Program-made: the position numbers and the translations under genes
Origin: Pseudomonas sp. 6D_7.1_Bac1
Lineage (GTDB): Bacteria; Pseudomonadota; Gammaproteobacteria; Pseudomonadales; Pseudomonadaceae
Direction of reading: 5' to 3'
NCBI RefSeq assembly: GCF_025465945.1
Contig: NZ_JANLNW010000051.1
Span: 186,001 to 250,000, forward strand
DNA length: 64,000 nt
The notes under the pieces: generated by a model
Told to the model about the DNA's origin: nothing
What the model saw: only the letters and a program-made list of their open reading frames with translations
Databases searched by the model: none
Part shown: positions 33,728 to 43,037 of the stretch, one piece after another
Position numbering within the stretch: the stretch's first letter is position 1
Layout of the letters: every line of letters begins with the position of its first letter

Positions 33728-36700
33728 TCAGCGCCCGATAAGTATCTGACCGTTTGTACGTAGCGCATAAAGACTCCCAAGGCCTCTCACTACACGTGAT
33801 TTGGAGTCTGCAAAAAATTTATCCGGCGAGACCTCGAATTTTTTGAATTTCTTATCGTTAGAAGTGGCTTTCACCAGCCAACGAATAACCCTGCACTCTA
33901 CGGGACGGCTTTTCCCTTCAGCAGAGTCTGACAAGCCCACCTCCGAACTCCTGACAGGTTTGCTCTCTGTCTTTGGAGGCTGGTTATTTTGTGCTGCGCG
34001 TTTTAGCACCTCAGCTCCGACTTTCCAGACACACTCAGCCTTCAGGTTCACATCCACCGAGAGAATTGTCTTCAAGCCTGCGCCCCCATAGGTGTCCTCG
34101 AACACCAGGTCACAAAACATTCGGGCATCGACTGGATGTGGCGCCCTGAAGAAACTTTCCAGCACCCGTAATGATTTAACGGGTTCAATATCCAGAACAC
34201 GAAGATGACGACCCAAAATGCGTACCGTCTCGTCGATAAAACTTAGCGCTCCCTCGTGAATGCGCCGAACCATTGCCTCGCGCTTTTCTTCACCAGCAAA
34301 ACGATCCATGAAGACAGGTGTCAGACAACCATTCCAGTCGCGATCCATACGAACAAAAGAAGTGTCGACACTGCTGAACAACGTTTCATAAAGAGGCACA
34401 TTGCGGCAGAACGGATGATGGGTATCGTGACGATCCACGAACTCCCCCAGATAACCCTTGATGGGCATGCCATAGGCATCTACACGCTTCAAGGCCTGAC
34501 GAAAAGTCATCAGGTAATAGCCACCGAACACCTTGCGACGATCAGTCAACAGGTACAAGGACTCCTGCATCGTGCCGGCATAACCGATGTCCACCAGCGC
34601 CACGTCGCCCTCGTCCAGCAGCCCGGTACCTTGCAGATACTCGAGGTAATTGGCGCGCTCGACGCTGGCCACGTCGACAATCAATGGAAGAAGGTCCATC
34701 AACAGCAGTTTGAGTAAACCCCGTTGATCAATGGTCACGATCGTTTCAAGCGTCATGCCATGTTTGGCAAGAATGTCGCCTGGAACACTGGTCGGACTCA
34801 GACCAAACCGTGAGAACAGCAAATGCTGAAGAGTGTTCCTCGCATATTCGACATGCAGCAAGTCCATCACACCCTGCTCATCGCGCACCTTGGCCAGGTT
34901 CACCGCTCTGCGCGAACACAGTAGGTAATGACTGCTGGGCGCGTCAGGATAATGTCGGGCGATGCAGTCGTAGGCCTGCTTCATGATCAAGCCATCGCGA
35001 GCGAGAAAATAAAGACGCTTTACTCCGTCCCGAATGGCTTTCTCCATCAGCCACTTGGTGTATCCCAGCAACATCGGCCCTTGGCCGTAATAGCCCAAAC
35101 GCCAAGTATCACCAGAGAACAGCGTCCCGCGACGATGGGGCAGATACGGATTGTCATGCATACGGTTACCCACCACCGCCATCAGCATCTTCCAGTCAAG
35201 CGAGTGCCGCGCCTCATCTCGGGACCAGGGAGCCGTATAGCTCTCGCATTTGGCAAAAACCTCTGACGCCTTGATCAAATGAAACGGTTTGATACCCCGC
35301 TCTTTGGCCCGTACTACGTCAGCCGCGACATTGTCCCCGACGTGCAAAATTGTCTTGGCATCCACGCGCAGATCGGCAAGAACATGATCAAACAGTCGGC
35401 CATTATGTTTTTTGACGCGCACCTCACAAGAAACATAGAAACACTCGTAGCCTTCATAGCCATTCTTTTTCAGGACAGCGACGAGGAACTCGCGAGGCAA
35501 GTACATATCGGAAATGAGAATGATGCGTTTACCCAGGCTGCGGGCCTCGTTGAACGCCTTGAAACCAGAAGAGCGTGGGTAGAGCAGATCCATTTCCATC
35601 TGCATCTCCAACGCCTGAACACGCGTCGCCAAATCCTGATCCAAGCCGGTTTGGGTGGCAAATTCCTGGTAGATTTCCTCTATCCGGACCTCACCGTCAC
35701 CTCTTGCGATAGCGGCCTCGAAAGCCGCTTTTTCTGCCGCGCATCGTGCTGCACGAAAATCCAGGGAGGGAAGCCGGCAAATCTGACGAGCTTCTTCGGC
35801 CATGAACTCAAACAGGTCGGACGGCGATTTGAACGGTCGATACAACAACGTATCGAACACATCAAAAGAAATGATCGGATGACGCAGAATCTGCTGTGAC
35901 AGTTCACGGCAATGATCAATGGAAGACTCTTCTCGCACTTGATCAAAATAACCCAATTGCTTCAGGTACTCCGCTTCCCTGCGCAGCTCCATCAATGTCT
36001 CTGCTATAGGTTTGTCATTGGTCCAGCATGGGAAATCGCCAGCGGGGGACGCAAGGACTTTTCCCAGCCAGGTCGCATAAGCGCAGCCCTCATCTGCCAA
36101 CATTTTCGCTGGCAGATGGCGCGAGCGCAGAGTCGTGATGATACGTTTGTCGCGTGCAATAGTAAGTCCTTCGTTAACCTGCCCAAAAAACTCTGCCCAA
36201 CCGGTGGCAGTAGCAAACGAACTGATATGACTTTTACCCATCACAAGCAGGGGCTTTTGCCAGAAGGCTGCTTGATAGCCAACGGAAGATGAGATAGTGA
36301 TCACACCGTCCATGTCCGGAACCAGCAGCTGCGAGACTGAAGGTGTTTTATTGAAATGTTCAAAGTAGGCAAAATTCGGAAACCGCGAACGCAGGTAGCG
36401 AATATTGTGCTCAGTCAATACAGTACTGCGCGTCTGCCCGGACCAGTAATTGGTCACCACCAGTGCATGGTCAGACGGCATGTGATTCAAGGTATCGAGC
36501 AATACATCAAACTGGCTGCGCCGTGCCAGTACGGCGTCGATCATAAAGTAACCGTCGATCTGCAACGGCAAGAGAATCACCCGTCGGAAGCGTTGCTTCA
36601 GCTCATTGATTGATGCTTGTGTGGGTGTAATAGAGCCCAGAAATCGGACTTCTTGACTTCTCAGAACATCAAGCGCCTCGATTTCCGCAACACTGACAGA

Positions 36701-37204
36701 CTGCAACGGCGCAATGGAACAATTGCCCAGCAGACCGGTATCAAATGCAACCATCGAAGCAAAAGGGGCGCGAGAGAAGAAACCGGGCATTTGATAAATG
36801 ATGCGTGCGTTGGGATATATATCTTGCAAATACGACGACGGCGACTCCCAAACAATGATGATGTCGGGTTCCATGTCGGAAGGAACGCCCGCCTTGAGCA
36901 AGCCTCCCAAGCGTACGTGCTCTCCATCCTTATAGACGCCCGCCTGATGCCTGAGCGAACGTTCAAGAGTGTTTTCGCCCTCGGTCCAGGCCAATGGGTC
37001 AATCACAGAAACAGAACCCAGTGCGGCAAGATGCCCATCTCGTAGTGCTCGTTGCGCGACGACCTCACTGATAATGGTATGAATATTCACACCTGCACGG
37101 CGCAAAGCGACAACTTGCGGAACGATGGAGTTGCGCAGGGTGGCGTAACGAAACTCAGGATTACCTAACTCAATGGAGGGGTCCAAATAGAAAAAGACGT
37201 TCAT
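33728..37204 (-). CDS. Large bifunctional protein: Capsule_synth-like transferase fused to HAD hydrolase
   Basis: 1158 residues. The N-terminal about 400 residues resemble the KpsS type: PLQIDGYF near 220 and the donor-site motif ITISSSVGYQAAFWQKP near 300. A HAD domain follows: SFDVFDTLLYRP (nucleophile Asp near 446), LISDMYLP near 563 and HVGDNVAADVVRA near 620. Beyond that lie about 400 residues typical of COG5610-type large HAD proteins of polysaccharide loci, with LYFLARDGLIMK and VDIGYAGTMQESL. The last about 90 residues are basic and probably disordered. The start has AAAGG 7 bases upstream. Possible role: a capsule polymerase with built-in phosphatase, or a phosphosugar transferase. 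The substrate is unknown. Confidence 0.7.
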   Translation of the reverse strand: MNVFFYLDPSIELGNPEFRYATLRNSIVPQVVALRRAGVNIHTIISEVVAQRALRDGHLAALGSVSVIDPLAWTEGENTLERSLRHQAGVYKDGEHVRLGGLLKAGVPSDMEPDIIIVWESPSSYLQDIYPNARIIYQMPGFFSRAPFASMVAFDTGLLGNCSIAPLQSVSVAEIEALDVLRSQEVRFLGSITPTQASINELKQRFRRVILLPLQIDGYFMIDAVLARRSQFDVLLDTLNHMPSDHALVVTNYWSGQTRSTVLTEHNIRYLRSRFPNFAYFEHFNKTPSVSQLLVPDMDGVITISSSVGYQAAFWQKPLLVMGKSHISSFATATGWAEFFGQVNEGLTIARDKRIITTLRSRHLPAKMLADEGCAYATWLGKVLASPAGDFPCWTNDKPIAETLMELRREAEYLKQLGYFDQVREESSIDHCRELSQQILRHPIISFDVFDTLLYRPFKSPSDLFEFMAEEARQICRLPSLDFRAARCAAEKAAFEAAIARGDGEVRIEEIYQEFATQTGLDQDLATRVQALEMQMEMDLLYPRSSGFKAFNEARSLGKRIILISDMYLPREFLVAVLKKNGYEGYECFYVSCEVRVKKHNGRLFDHVLADLRVDAKTILHVGDNVAADVVRAKERGIKPFHLIKASEVFAKCESYTAPWSRDEARHSLDWKMLMAVVGNRMHDNPYLPHRRGTLFSGDTWRLGYYGQGPMLLGYTKWLMEKAIRDGVKRLYFLARDGLIMKQAYDCIARHYPDAPSSHYLLCSRRAVNLAKVRDEQGVMDLLHVEYARNTLQHLLFSRFGLSPTSVPGDILAKHGMTLETIVTIDQRGLLKLLLMDLLPLIVDVASVERANYLEYLQGTGLLDEGDVALVDIGYAGTMQESLYLLTDRRKVFGGYYLMTFRQALKRVDAYGMPIKGYLGEFVDRHDTHHPFCRNVPLYETLFSSVDTSFVRMDRDWNGCLTPVFMDRFAGEEKREAMVRRIHEGALSFIDETVRILGRHLRVLDIEPVKSLRVLESFFRAPHPVDARMFCDLVFEDTYGGAGLKTILSVDVNLKAECVWKVGAEVLKRAAQNNQPPKTESKPVRSSEVGLSDSAEGKSRPVECRVIRWLVKATSNDKKFKKFEVSPDKFFADSKSRVVRGLGSLYALRTNGQILIGR

Positions 37205-37357
37205 TTCAATACCTTTGAATATTCTGAAGTGTTTTCTGCAGGAACACGTCTTGCTTTAACGAGTCAGCGCTACGCAACAACCAGTGCCTGAAACCAATAT
37301 TCATATAAAAAACAATCACGACGCCTTATCACTTGGACGAGGCATACATGAAAACGG

Positions 37358-38470
37358 CTAAGGACCGACTCCTACCGCGCGTCCAAGTACCAACGTCTGT
37401 ACCAACGGCCCAATAATTTTTTGCCACTCATAGACCGCAGCGTTAGTGACGTAAATCGTGTCGTCCGGTTTTAAGATGACCTGCTGGGCATAGAAAATGG
37501 CTGCAGGCTCCCGCATATCAATGCGCATCACCGTCGGTCTGGCGTTATCGAGATTGCCCATACGGAAAACAAAAACCCCGGACGGATTGGCATTGCCTTC
37601 CTTCAACCCGCCAACGACCCCCAACGCATCCAGCAAGCTTGTATTCTGGGCAGGAAGGTCATGAAGTCCTGGCGTTCCCACGGCGCCCATGGCCACGAAC
37701 CGTTGGCGGGCACGCTCGACGATTACCTGTGAGTCCGCTTCAAGTGGCTGATCGCTGCCTGTCAGCACGTCTTCATAGTTGAGAGTGGTCACCTGACCAC
37801 CAGCACGCAGGGTAACGTTGACCAAATGCGGCTCAACGAGCGGCCCACCCGCCTGGTTGATGGCATCGAGCAGGGTCAAAGGCCCCTGCAAAGTGGAGAA
37901 CCGTCCTGGGGATTTCACTGCGCCCGCCACCAAAACGGAACCGGAACGCTCACCCACCAGTTCAACATGGGCCTGTACATCCGATGTCACACCTTTGAGG
38001 CGCTGACAGATCATCGTTTCGACTTCGGTCGGTGTCATCCCCTTGACAGACTGATGCCCGACGTAAGGCAGTGAAATCATGCCCTGAGCGTCGATACGGA
38101 CAGTCAACCGCGTTCCTCCGGTCGCTAAAGGCGCGAACAGACCGGTGCCCTGCGGCGCGTTGTCGGTAATCAGGACATTGATCTGGTCACCGGACATCAG
38201 GCGCAGTGTCTTCATTTTTGGGGGGGCATACACCCTCAACGGAGCCTGAGGTGCCGGACGCATAAAGGGGGCGATGGTATCGGCATTGATATCTACCAGA
38301 TCATAGGCCGTGTTCTTGCCTTCAATATCATCCCTGGCCGGGCCGGCACCGGAGAGACCATGGCTGCATCCCGACACTATAAAAGCTATCAGACACATAC
38401 CCGCGGCGATGCTACTGCGCCGACCGACACTCATGAAATGAGGAGCCGAACCAACAATAGATTTATTCAC
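37358..38470 (-). CDS. kpsD: Outer-membrane polysaccharide export lipoprotein, KpsD/Wza family
   Basis: 370 residues from GTG 38470, which overlaps the kpsE stop region and has GAGG upstream. A signal peptide ends in a lipobox (FIVSGC), so it is a lipoprotein. The poly_export domain (TLRLMSGDQINVLI...ISLPYVGHQSVKGMTPTEVE) and two SLBB-like segments (VLVAGAVKSPGRF, RFVAMGAVGTPGLHDL) follow. It would form the outer-membrane channel with KpsE. The E. coli KpsD is a larger periplasmic protein; this one is closer in size to CtrA/BexD/Wza. The start is later than the longest ORF start (38512). Confidence 0.88.
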   Translation of the reverse strand: MNKSIVGSAPHFMSVGRRSSIAAGMCLIAFIVSGCSHGLSGAGPARDDIEGKNTAYDLVDINADTIAPFMRPAPQAPLRVYAPPKMKTLRLMSGDQINVLITDNAPQGTGLFAPLATGGTRLTVRIDAQGMISLPYVGHQSVKGMTPTEVETMICQRLKGVTSDVQAHVELVGERSGSVLVAGAVKSPGRFSTLQGPLTLLDAINQAGGPLVEPHLVNVTLRAGGQVTTLNYEDVLTGSDQPLEADSQVIVERARQRFVAMGAVGTPGLHDLPAQNTSLLDALGVVGGLKEGNANPSGVFVFRMGNLDNARPTVMRIDMREPAAIFYAQQVILKPDDTIYVTNAAVYEWQKIIGPLVQTLVLGRAVGVGP

Positions 38471-39569
38471 GGTGATCCTCGATTGATGCAATGACGAAGC
38501 GGGTAATGCCATAAACGATAAACAGCACCATCAGAATGGTCAGCACGTTGTAAACCCGTTGAGGGTAAAGGGCTATTTGCGGCGTATTGGCACTCACCAC
38601 CGTCACCAACGTTCGGATCTTTTTGCTGGCCTCGACCCGTGCGTTTTCAACGGCCGTCACCGCAGCCTTGTAAATCTGTTCGGCAATACCGGCATCCAGC
38701 GTCAACTGCTGAAAGTGGGAGGCTTGCACGTTGAGCTGATCACCGTCCGGGGCTGAAACCAGTACCCGCTTTTCCGCATCCAGTTGTTCGCGTAGGGCCT
38801 TCACCCGTTGCTGCTGATGCTTGACCTGCGGTGAATCCGGATGAAGTTTGTAAAGCATTTCGATCGTCACGACCTGCGCCCTGGAATACTCGGCTTCTAT
38901 TGCACTAATGAGGGCCGCGCGACTGTCAGCCGAGCTTTTTCCGTCCAGTACTTTGTGGGCATGCTGAAATTGCAATAGCGCGTCTTGGTGCTGGGTATAG
39001 ATGTTCCTGGCACTTTCCAACTCGTTAACAGCAAAGCGCATCTGTTCACGCGCCATGCTGTGCGACACCTCGTTCACAAATTGCTCGCTGGCTTGCAGAA
39101 TGACTTTAACCATTTGTTTCGCCAGCTCAGGCGTGAACGCCTGAACTTCGACCCTGAGCAGGCCGGTCGTTTCGTCATAGTGCGCGGACACCATGCGCTG
39201 GTAATAGGCCAGCAAATCCTCACGAGGCGCGTCCTTGCTCAACCAGAAAAAGACGTCCTTACGTTGCTGGCTATAGCGCTCGACCCACTGCAAGCGCTTT
39301 TCAAGCAAATCCATCATGTCCATCGAGACAATGTACTCACGCAGGTACAACGTTTCTTCGCGGGAAGCAGGATTTGTACCGGTCAACAACATGCTCAAAC
39401 CAGGCAGCTGTGCCTCAGGATTGCGGCCCTCCTGACGAACCACAACCTGTGCGAAGCTGACAAATCGATCCGCAGACAAAAACACGTAATAAACGACGGC
39501 CAAAACGAATGGTACTAACACCATCGCAATGATTAACCGCCGATCTTGGAGTTTATGAGTACTGCTCAT
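38463..39569 (-). CDS. kpsE: Capsule export inner-membrane co-polymerase KpsE
   Basis: 368 residues of the PCP-3 family (KpsE/CtrB/BexC). One helix near residues 13-31 and one near the C-terminus (VLTILMVLFIVYGITRFVIA) bracket a long periplasmic domain with coiled-coil stretches around residues 175-265. It links the KpsMT transporter to the outer-membrane KpsD. It is followed directly by kpsD, whose GTG start overlaps its last codons. Confidence 0.92.
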   Translation of the reverse strand: MSSTHKLQDRRLIIAMVLVPFVLAVVYYVFLSADRFVSFAQVVVRQEGRNPEAQLPGLSMLLTGTNPASREETLYLREYIVSMDMMDLLEKRLQWVERYSQQRKDVFFWLSKDAPREDLLAYYQRMVSAHYDETTGLLRVEVQAFTPELAKQMVKVILQASEQFVNEVSHSMAREQMRFAVNELESARNIYTQHQDALLQFQHAHKVLDGKSSADSRAALISAIEAEYSRAQVVTIEMLYKLHPDSPQVKHQQQRVKALREQLDAEKRVLVSAPDGDQLNVQASHFQQLTLDAGIAEQIYKAAVTAVENARVEASKKIRTLVTVVSANTPQIALYPQRVYNVLTILMVLFIVYGITRFVIASIEDHRE

Positions 39570-39613
39570 GTAAGAACCTATTTATTAAATGAACCCGTGA
39601 CGCCACCAGGCGC

Positions 39614-40267
39614 TCAAGTGTTGTAGGCATGAATACCTTGCGCTACATCCTCAAAGATCTGAACGCCACCGTCGCTCACCAGCAGCACGACATCACAGAG
39701 TCTCTGTATTTCATTCATGGAATGAGAGACCAGGATGACGTTGGTTTTTTGTAATTTTTGTTCAAATTCCGCATTGCACTTGCGCTTGAAATGCGCATCA
39801 CCCACCGACATCACTTCGTCGATGAGGTAATAATCAAAATCAAACGCCATACTCAGCCCAAACGCCAAGCGTGAACGCATCCCTGATGAGTAGGTTTTGA
39901 CCGGTTCGTCGATCCAGTCACCGATCTCCGCGAAGTCCTGCACATAGCGCACTTTTTCACGCATCGCGTCGCCCACGGCACCATGCACACGGCTGACGAA
40001 CTTGATATTTTGGCGACCGGTCATGCTGCCCTGAAACCCTCCCGACAAACCCACCGGCCAAGAAACTGACCGGTCAGTGACAATACGTCCGGAGTCGGGA
40101 ATGTCCGCACCGCCCAGCAAACGCATTAACGTAGACTTGCCTGCCCCGTTACGGCCGATCAAACCAATATTCTTCTCTGCCGGCAGGGTCAGACAAAGAT
40201 TACGAAATATATGGCGTCGCCCTTTGCGGGTCAGGTATGACTTGTTCACTTTTATGAGTTCAAACAT
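39614..40267 (-). CDS. kpsT: Capsule export ABC transporter ATPase KpsT
   Basis: 217 residues. Walker A is GRNGAGKST, the signature region is YSSGMRSRLAFG, and Walker B is YYLIDEVMSVGD. These match the KpsT/CtrD/BexA subfamily that drives capsule polymer export. It lies 11 bases after kpsM and 44 bases before kpsE. Confidence 0.95.
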   Translation of the reverse strand: MFELIKVNKSYLTRKGRRHIFRNLCLTLPAEKNIGLIGRNGAGKSTLMRLLGGADIPDSGRIVTDRSVSWPVGLSGGFQGSMTGRQNIKFVSRVHGAVGDAMREKVRYVQDFAEIGDWIDEPVKTYSSGMRSRLAFGLSMAFDFDYYLIDEVMSVGDAHFKRKCNAEFEQKLQKTNVILVSHSMNEIQRLCDVVLLVSDGGVQIFEDVAQGIHAYNT

Positions 40268-40278
40268 AAGAACTGCCG

Positions 40279-41070
40279 TTAACCATTTTTCGTGGAAATC
40301 AAATGCAATCGACGAACGCGATAGGCACCCAACGAGATAAATAGCAGAGCCAACGTGGTCGCTATTACGTAATAAATAGACACCCCTTCTACGGGCACAT
40401 AATGCGCAAATACCTGCGAACGAATCAGCTCCAGCAAATGTAAAAATGGATTAAGCAGCAGCAGGGGTAACAGCGCGTGAGGAAGAAGCGCTGCTGGAAC
40501 AAGAACGCCCGAAATAAAATACAGCGGAAAAAAAATCATCCGAATAAAGACATTACTTCCCGGGATGGCATGCGCAATCAATGCCAGAAACACACCAAGC
40601 CCAAATGCAAACAATAAGCCCAGCACGAGAGTCAACAACCATTCGACAGGTGCCTTGATCGACATATCAAAGCCGTACCAGGCAAATCCCGCGATCAGAA
40701 TGATGTACACCGCCGCCACAATACATACTTCAACTATGGTACGGGCAATAAAGGTGTCAAGCGGTTTGATTTGCTTGTAAGCAAACAACTCCCGATTGGC
40801 CTTTGGACTGTCCATCAATCGCAGCGCGACATTGCGAAACAACAAAAAAGGCGCCAAGCCTACCAGCACAAAAATGGGGAAATCGATACCGAAAACTTTA
40901 TCGCCACGTGTCAGTGTAAATAACAGACTAAAGAGTAGCAGGTGACAAATCGGCTCAAGCAAAACCCATAAAGCGCCCAAGCGCCGGTCACCAAAACGGG
41001 CACGAGCCTCACGCAATACAAGCGCAAAGATGGCTGATTTTTTGATCTGAAGAGGCGTGCGAGATTTCAA
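40279..41070 (-). CDS. kpsM: Capsule export ABC transporter permease KpsM
   Basis: 263 residues with six membrane helices of the ABC-2 type. REARARFGDRRLGALWVLLEP near the N-terminus is typical of KpsM/CtrC/BexB. The start is a TTG (41070); there is no in-frame ATG at a sensible place. It is the first gene of the long minus operon kpsM-T-E-D, two transferases, PKS and alpha-oxoamine synthase. The rare start codon may keep expression low. Confidence 0.92.
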   Translation of the reverse strand: MKSRTPLQIKKSAIFALVLREARARFGDRRLGALWVLLEPICHLLLFSLLFTLTRGDKVFGIDFPIFVLVGLAPFLLFRNVALRLMDSPKANRELFAYKQIKPLDTFIARTIVEVCIVAAVYIILIAGFAWYGFDMSIKAPVEWLLTLVLGLLFAFGLGVFLALIAHAIPGSNVFIRMIFFPLYFISGVLVPAALLPHALLPLLLLNPFLHLLELIRSQVFAHYVPVEGVSIYYVIATTLALLFISLGAYRVRRLHLISTKNG

Positions 41071-41427
41071 GTTCAGCTACCCGTAGAGTGACCGCGGACA
41101 ACTATCGAGCACACTCGCACTAACGAGAAATCAATACTTATTAATTCACTACAATTAAGCTCTAACTTTATTAATTCAGTAAAATCGCCAGCACGGATCA
41201 CGCTCCACCCGTCCAGACACAACTTCGTCGGTGGTTTCACCCGACAGCCCATATCACCTTATCCTCAAGCGACCGGACCGTCAGGAGCGCCATCAGCCAT
41301 GATTCCCCCTACGCCCGAAAGATCATGGTGTGTCTAGAAGTGGGGTTATCGCTCAGGACCTAACAGCGGTGGACCGAGACTGGGGATGTTCAAACCGATA
41401 CCCGTATGATCACCGTGCAACCCGCTA
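41071..41427. promoter_or_regulatory. Probable promoter region of the kps/PKS operon
   Basis: This gap of about 350 bases lies between kpsM and a degraded regulator. It is AT-rich near kpsM and holds two direct copies of TTATTAATTCA (41138-41148 and 41168-41178) spaced exactly 30 bases apart. No sigma-factor box could be fixed with confidence, and no JUMPstart/ops sequence was seen. The stretch 41200-41427 holds nothing else that is clear. Confidence 0.45.
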
Positions 41428-41898
41428 TTGACTAACAGAACTGGTAAATTTCGAAAAGCAGACATCCTCGTGACTCGCGAGGGAATCCTGGCGTTCGCCT
41501 GGCCGGATAGAGTAATGACTCAGAACAGCCCCAATCAGGAAAATTCACGACTCCGGGAACTGCTGGGAGATGAAAAAAGCAAACAAATAATCCAGACGAT
41601 TCCCCGGCGTGGTTACGTGTTCAACTCGACGCTTCTTGCCACCGCTGTAGAAACCCAAGACTCCGACGGCGAATCATGGCCACCTTACCCCGTTATTACG
41701 CTGAGTTCGATTTCCGAAATGCATTCTCAAATCAGCCATCAATCGCAGAATGATGATCATGAGATCAAGTTCAACAGAGCTTATTACTCTCAAAACGATA
41801 CACCTTTGACATTTTACCGTTTGCCCACCGACCAAAAGAGTCTTTACATCTATGTAAGAGAGTTACGAAAACTTCGCTGCCTGGGCCCCGCGCCCTGA
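41428..41898 (+). pseudogene. Remnant of a ToxR/CadC-type winged-helix regulator
   Basis: 156 residues from a TTG. The middle reads FAWPDRVMTQNSPNQENS, then RLRELLGD and QIIQTIPRRGYVF, the second half of an OmpR-type DNA-binding domain as used in CadC/ToxR-like proteins. The first half of that domain is missing in this frame, and another upstream frame has only scraps that could belong to it. The C-terminal 85 residues have no transmembrane helix or recognised sensor domain. It is most likely a frameshifted or truncated gene. It sits beside the promoter of the capsule operon, so the intact ancestor may have controlled it (inference). Confidence 0.55.
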
Positions 41899-41962
41899 CA
41901 TCACGCGACCACCGGATCGTGTAGCGGCTTAACTTACCGGCATTGGGTCACAAGCCCGAGCA

Positions 41963-42871
41963 CTAGAACACCGACCAGCCAATGCGCTGGCTCAGCAGCT
42001 CCAGCGCCGCCATGCCCACCAGCGAATTACCCGCCGCGTTCAGCTCCGGCGACCAGACGCACACGGTGAACCGGCCCGGCACTACGGCCACGATGCCGCC
42101 GCCCACGCCACTCTTGCCCGGTAGACCGACGCGATAGGCAAAGTTGCCGGCTTCGTCATACAGACCGCTGGTGGCCATAATCGAATTGACCTGCTGGGTC
42201 TGGCGCGCAGTGAGAATCTGCTCGCCGCTGTGCTTGCAGAACCCGTCATTGGCCAGGAAACAGAACGCCCGGGCCAGGTCGACACAATTCATGCGCAACG
42301 CGCAATGGCTGAAATAGCTGCGCAGGACTGCTTCCACATCGTTATGAAAGTTGCCGAACGACTGCATCAGATACGCCATGGCCGCGTTGCGCGCGCGGTG
42401 CTGGTACTCCGACTCGGCGACTTTACCGTCCACCATCACCTGTGGGTTACCGGACAACCGCCGCACAAAATCACGCATCGACAACGCCGGCGCAGCAAAT
42501 CGTGACTGGTTGATGTCGCAGATCACCAACGCTCCGGCATTGATGAACGGATTGCGCGGCCGACCGCGTTCGAACTCCAGTTGCACCAGCGAGTTGAACG
42601 GTTGGCCGGAGGGCTCGTGACCGAGTCGCTCCCAGATCGCCTCGCCGGAATGCTCGATGGCCTGCACCAGGCTGAACACCTTGGAAATGCTCTGTACCGA
42701 AAACGGCGTGTACGCATCGCCCGCGCAATACAACTCGCCGTCATTGCCATACACCGCAATGCCCAACTGATCGGCCGGCACACTGCTTAGCGCAGGAATG
42801 TAATCAGCCACCTTGCCCTGTCCGATCAGGGGGCGCACCGTCTCAAGGATTTCGTTCAACAACGCTTGCAT
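41963..42871 (-). CDS. glsB: Glutaminase B
   Basis: 302 residues. It hydrolyses glutamine to glutamate and ammonia. It has a serine beta-lactamase-like fold: the nucleophile is in the SxxK motif [12 protein letters not shown], with a conserved Tyr/Asn region [29 protein letters not shown] is the usual Pseudomonas start, at ATG 42871; a longer ORF starts at 42934. It is divergent from the sirtuin gene across 166 bases. Confidence 0.93.
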   Translation of the reverse strand: MQALLNEILETVRPLIGQGKVADYIPALSSVPADQLGIAVYGNDGELYCAGDAYTPFSVQSISKVFSLVQAIEHSGEAIWERLGHEPSGQPFNSLVQLEFERGRPRNPFINAGALVICDINQSRFAAPALSMRDFVRRLSGNPQVMVDGKVAESEYQHRARNAAMAYLMQSFGNFHNDVEAVLRSYFSHCALRMNCVDLARAFCFLANDGFCKHSGEQILTARQTQQVNSIMATSGLYDEAGNFAYRVGLPGKSGVGGGIVAVVPGRFTVCVWSPELNAAGNSLVGMAALELLSQRIGWSVF

Positions 42872-43037
42872 GCCGGGTTCCGAATTCACGCCCCGTACCA
42901 CTGCGGGGACACAGACGCTAGACGCCACGCGCACGCGTCAGAGCACAGTTTTGCGCTCAACGCCCAACGCCACGCGCTAGACCGAATAACAACTATCCTG
43001 CATCGTGTTGTGAATCCCGGCAACCGGAGCGCTGACC

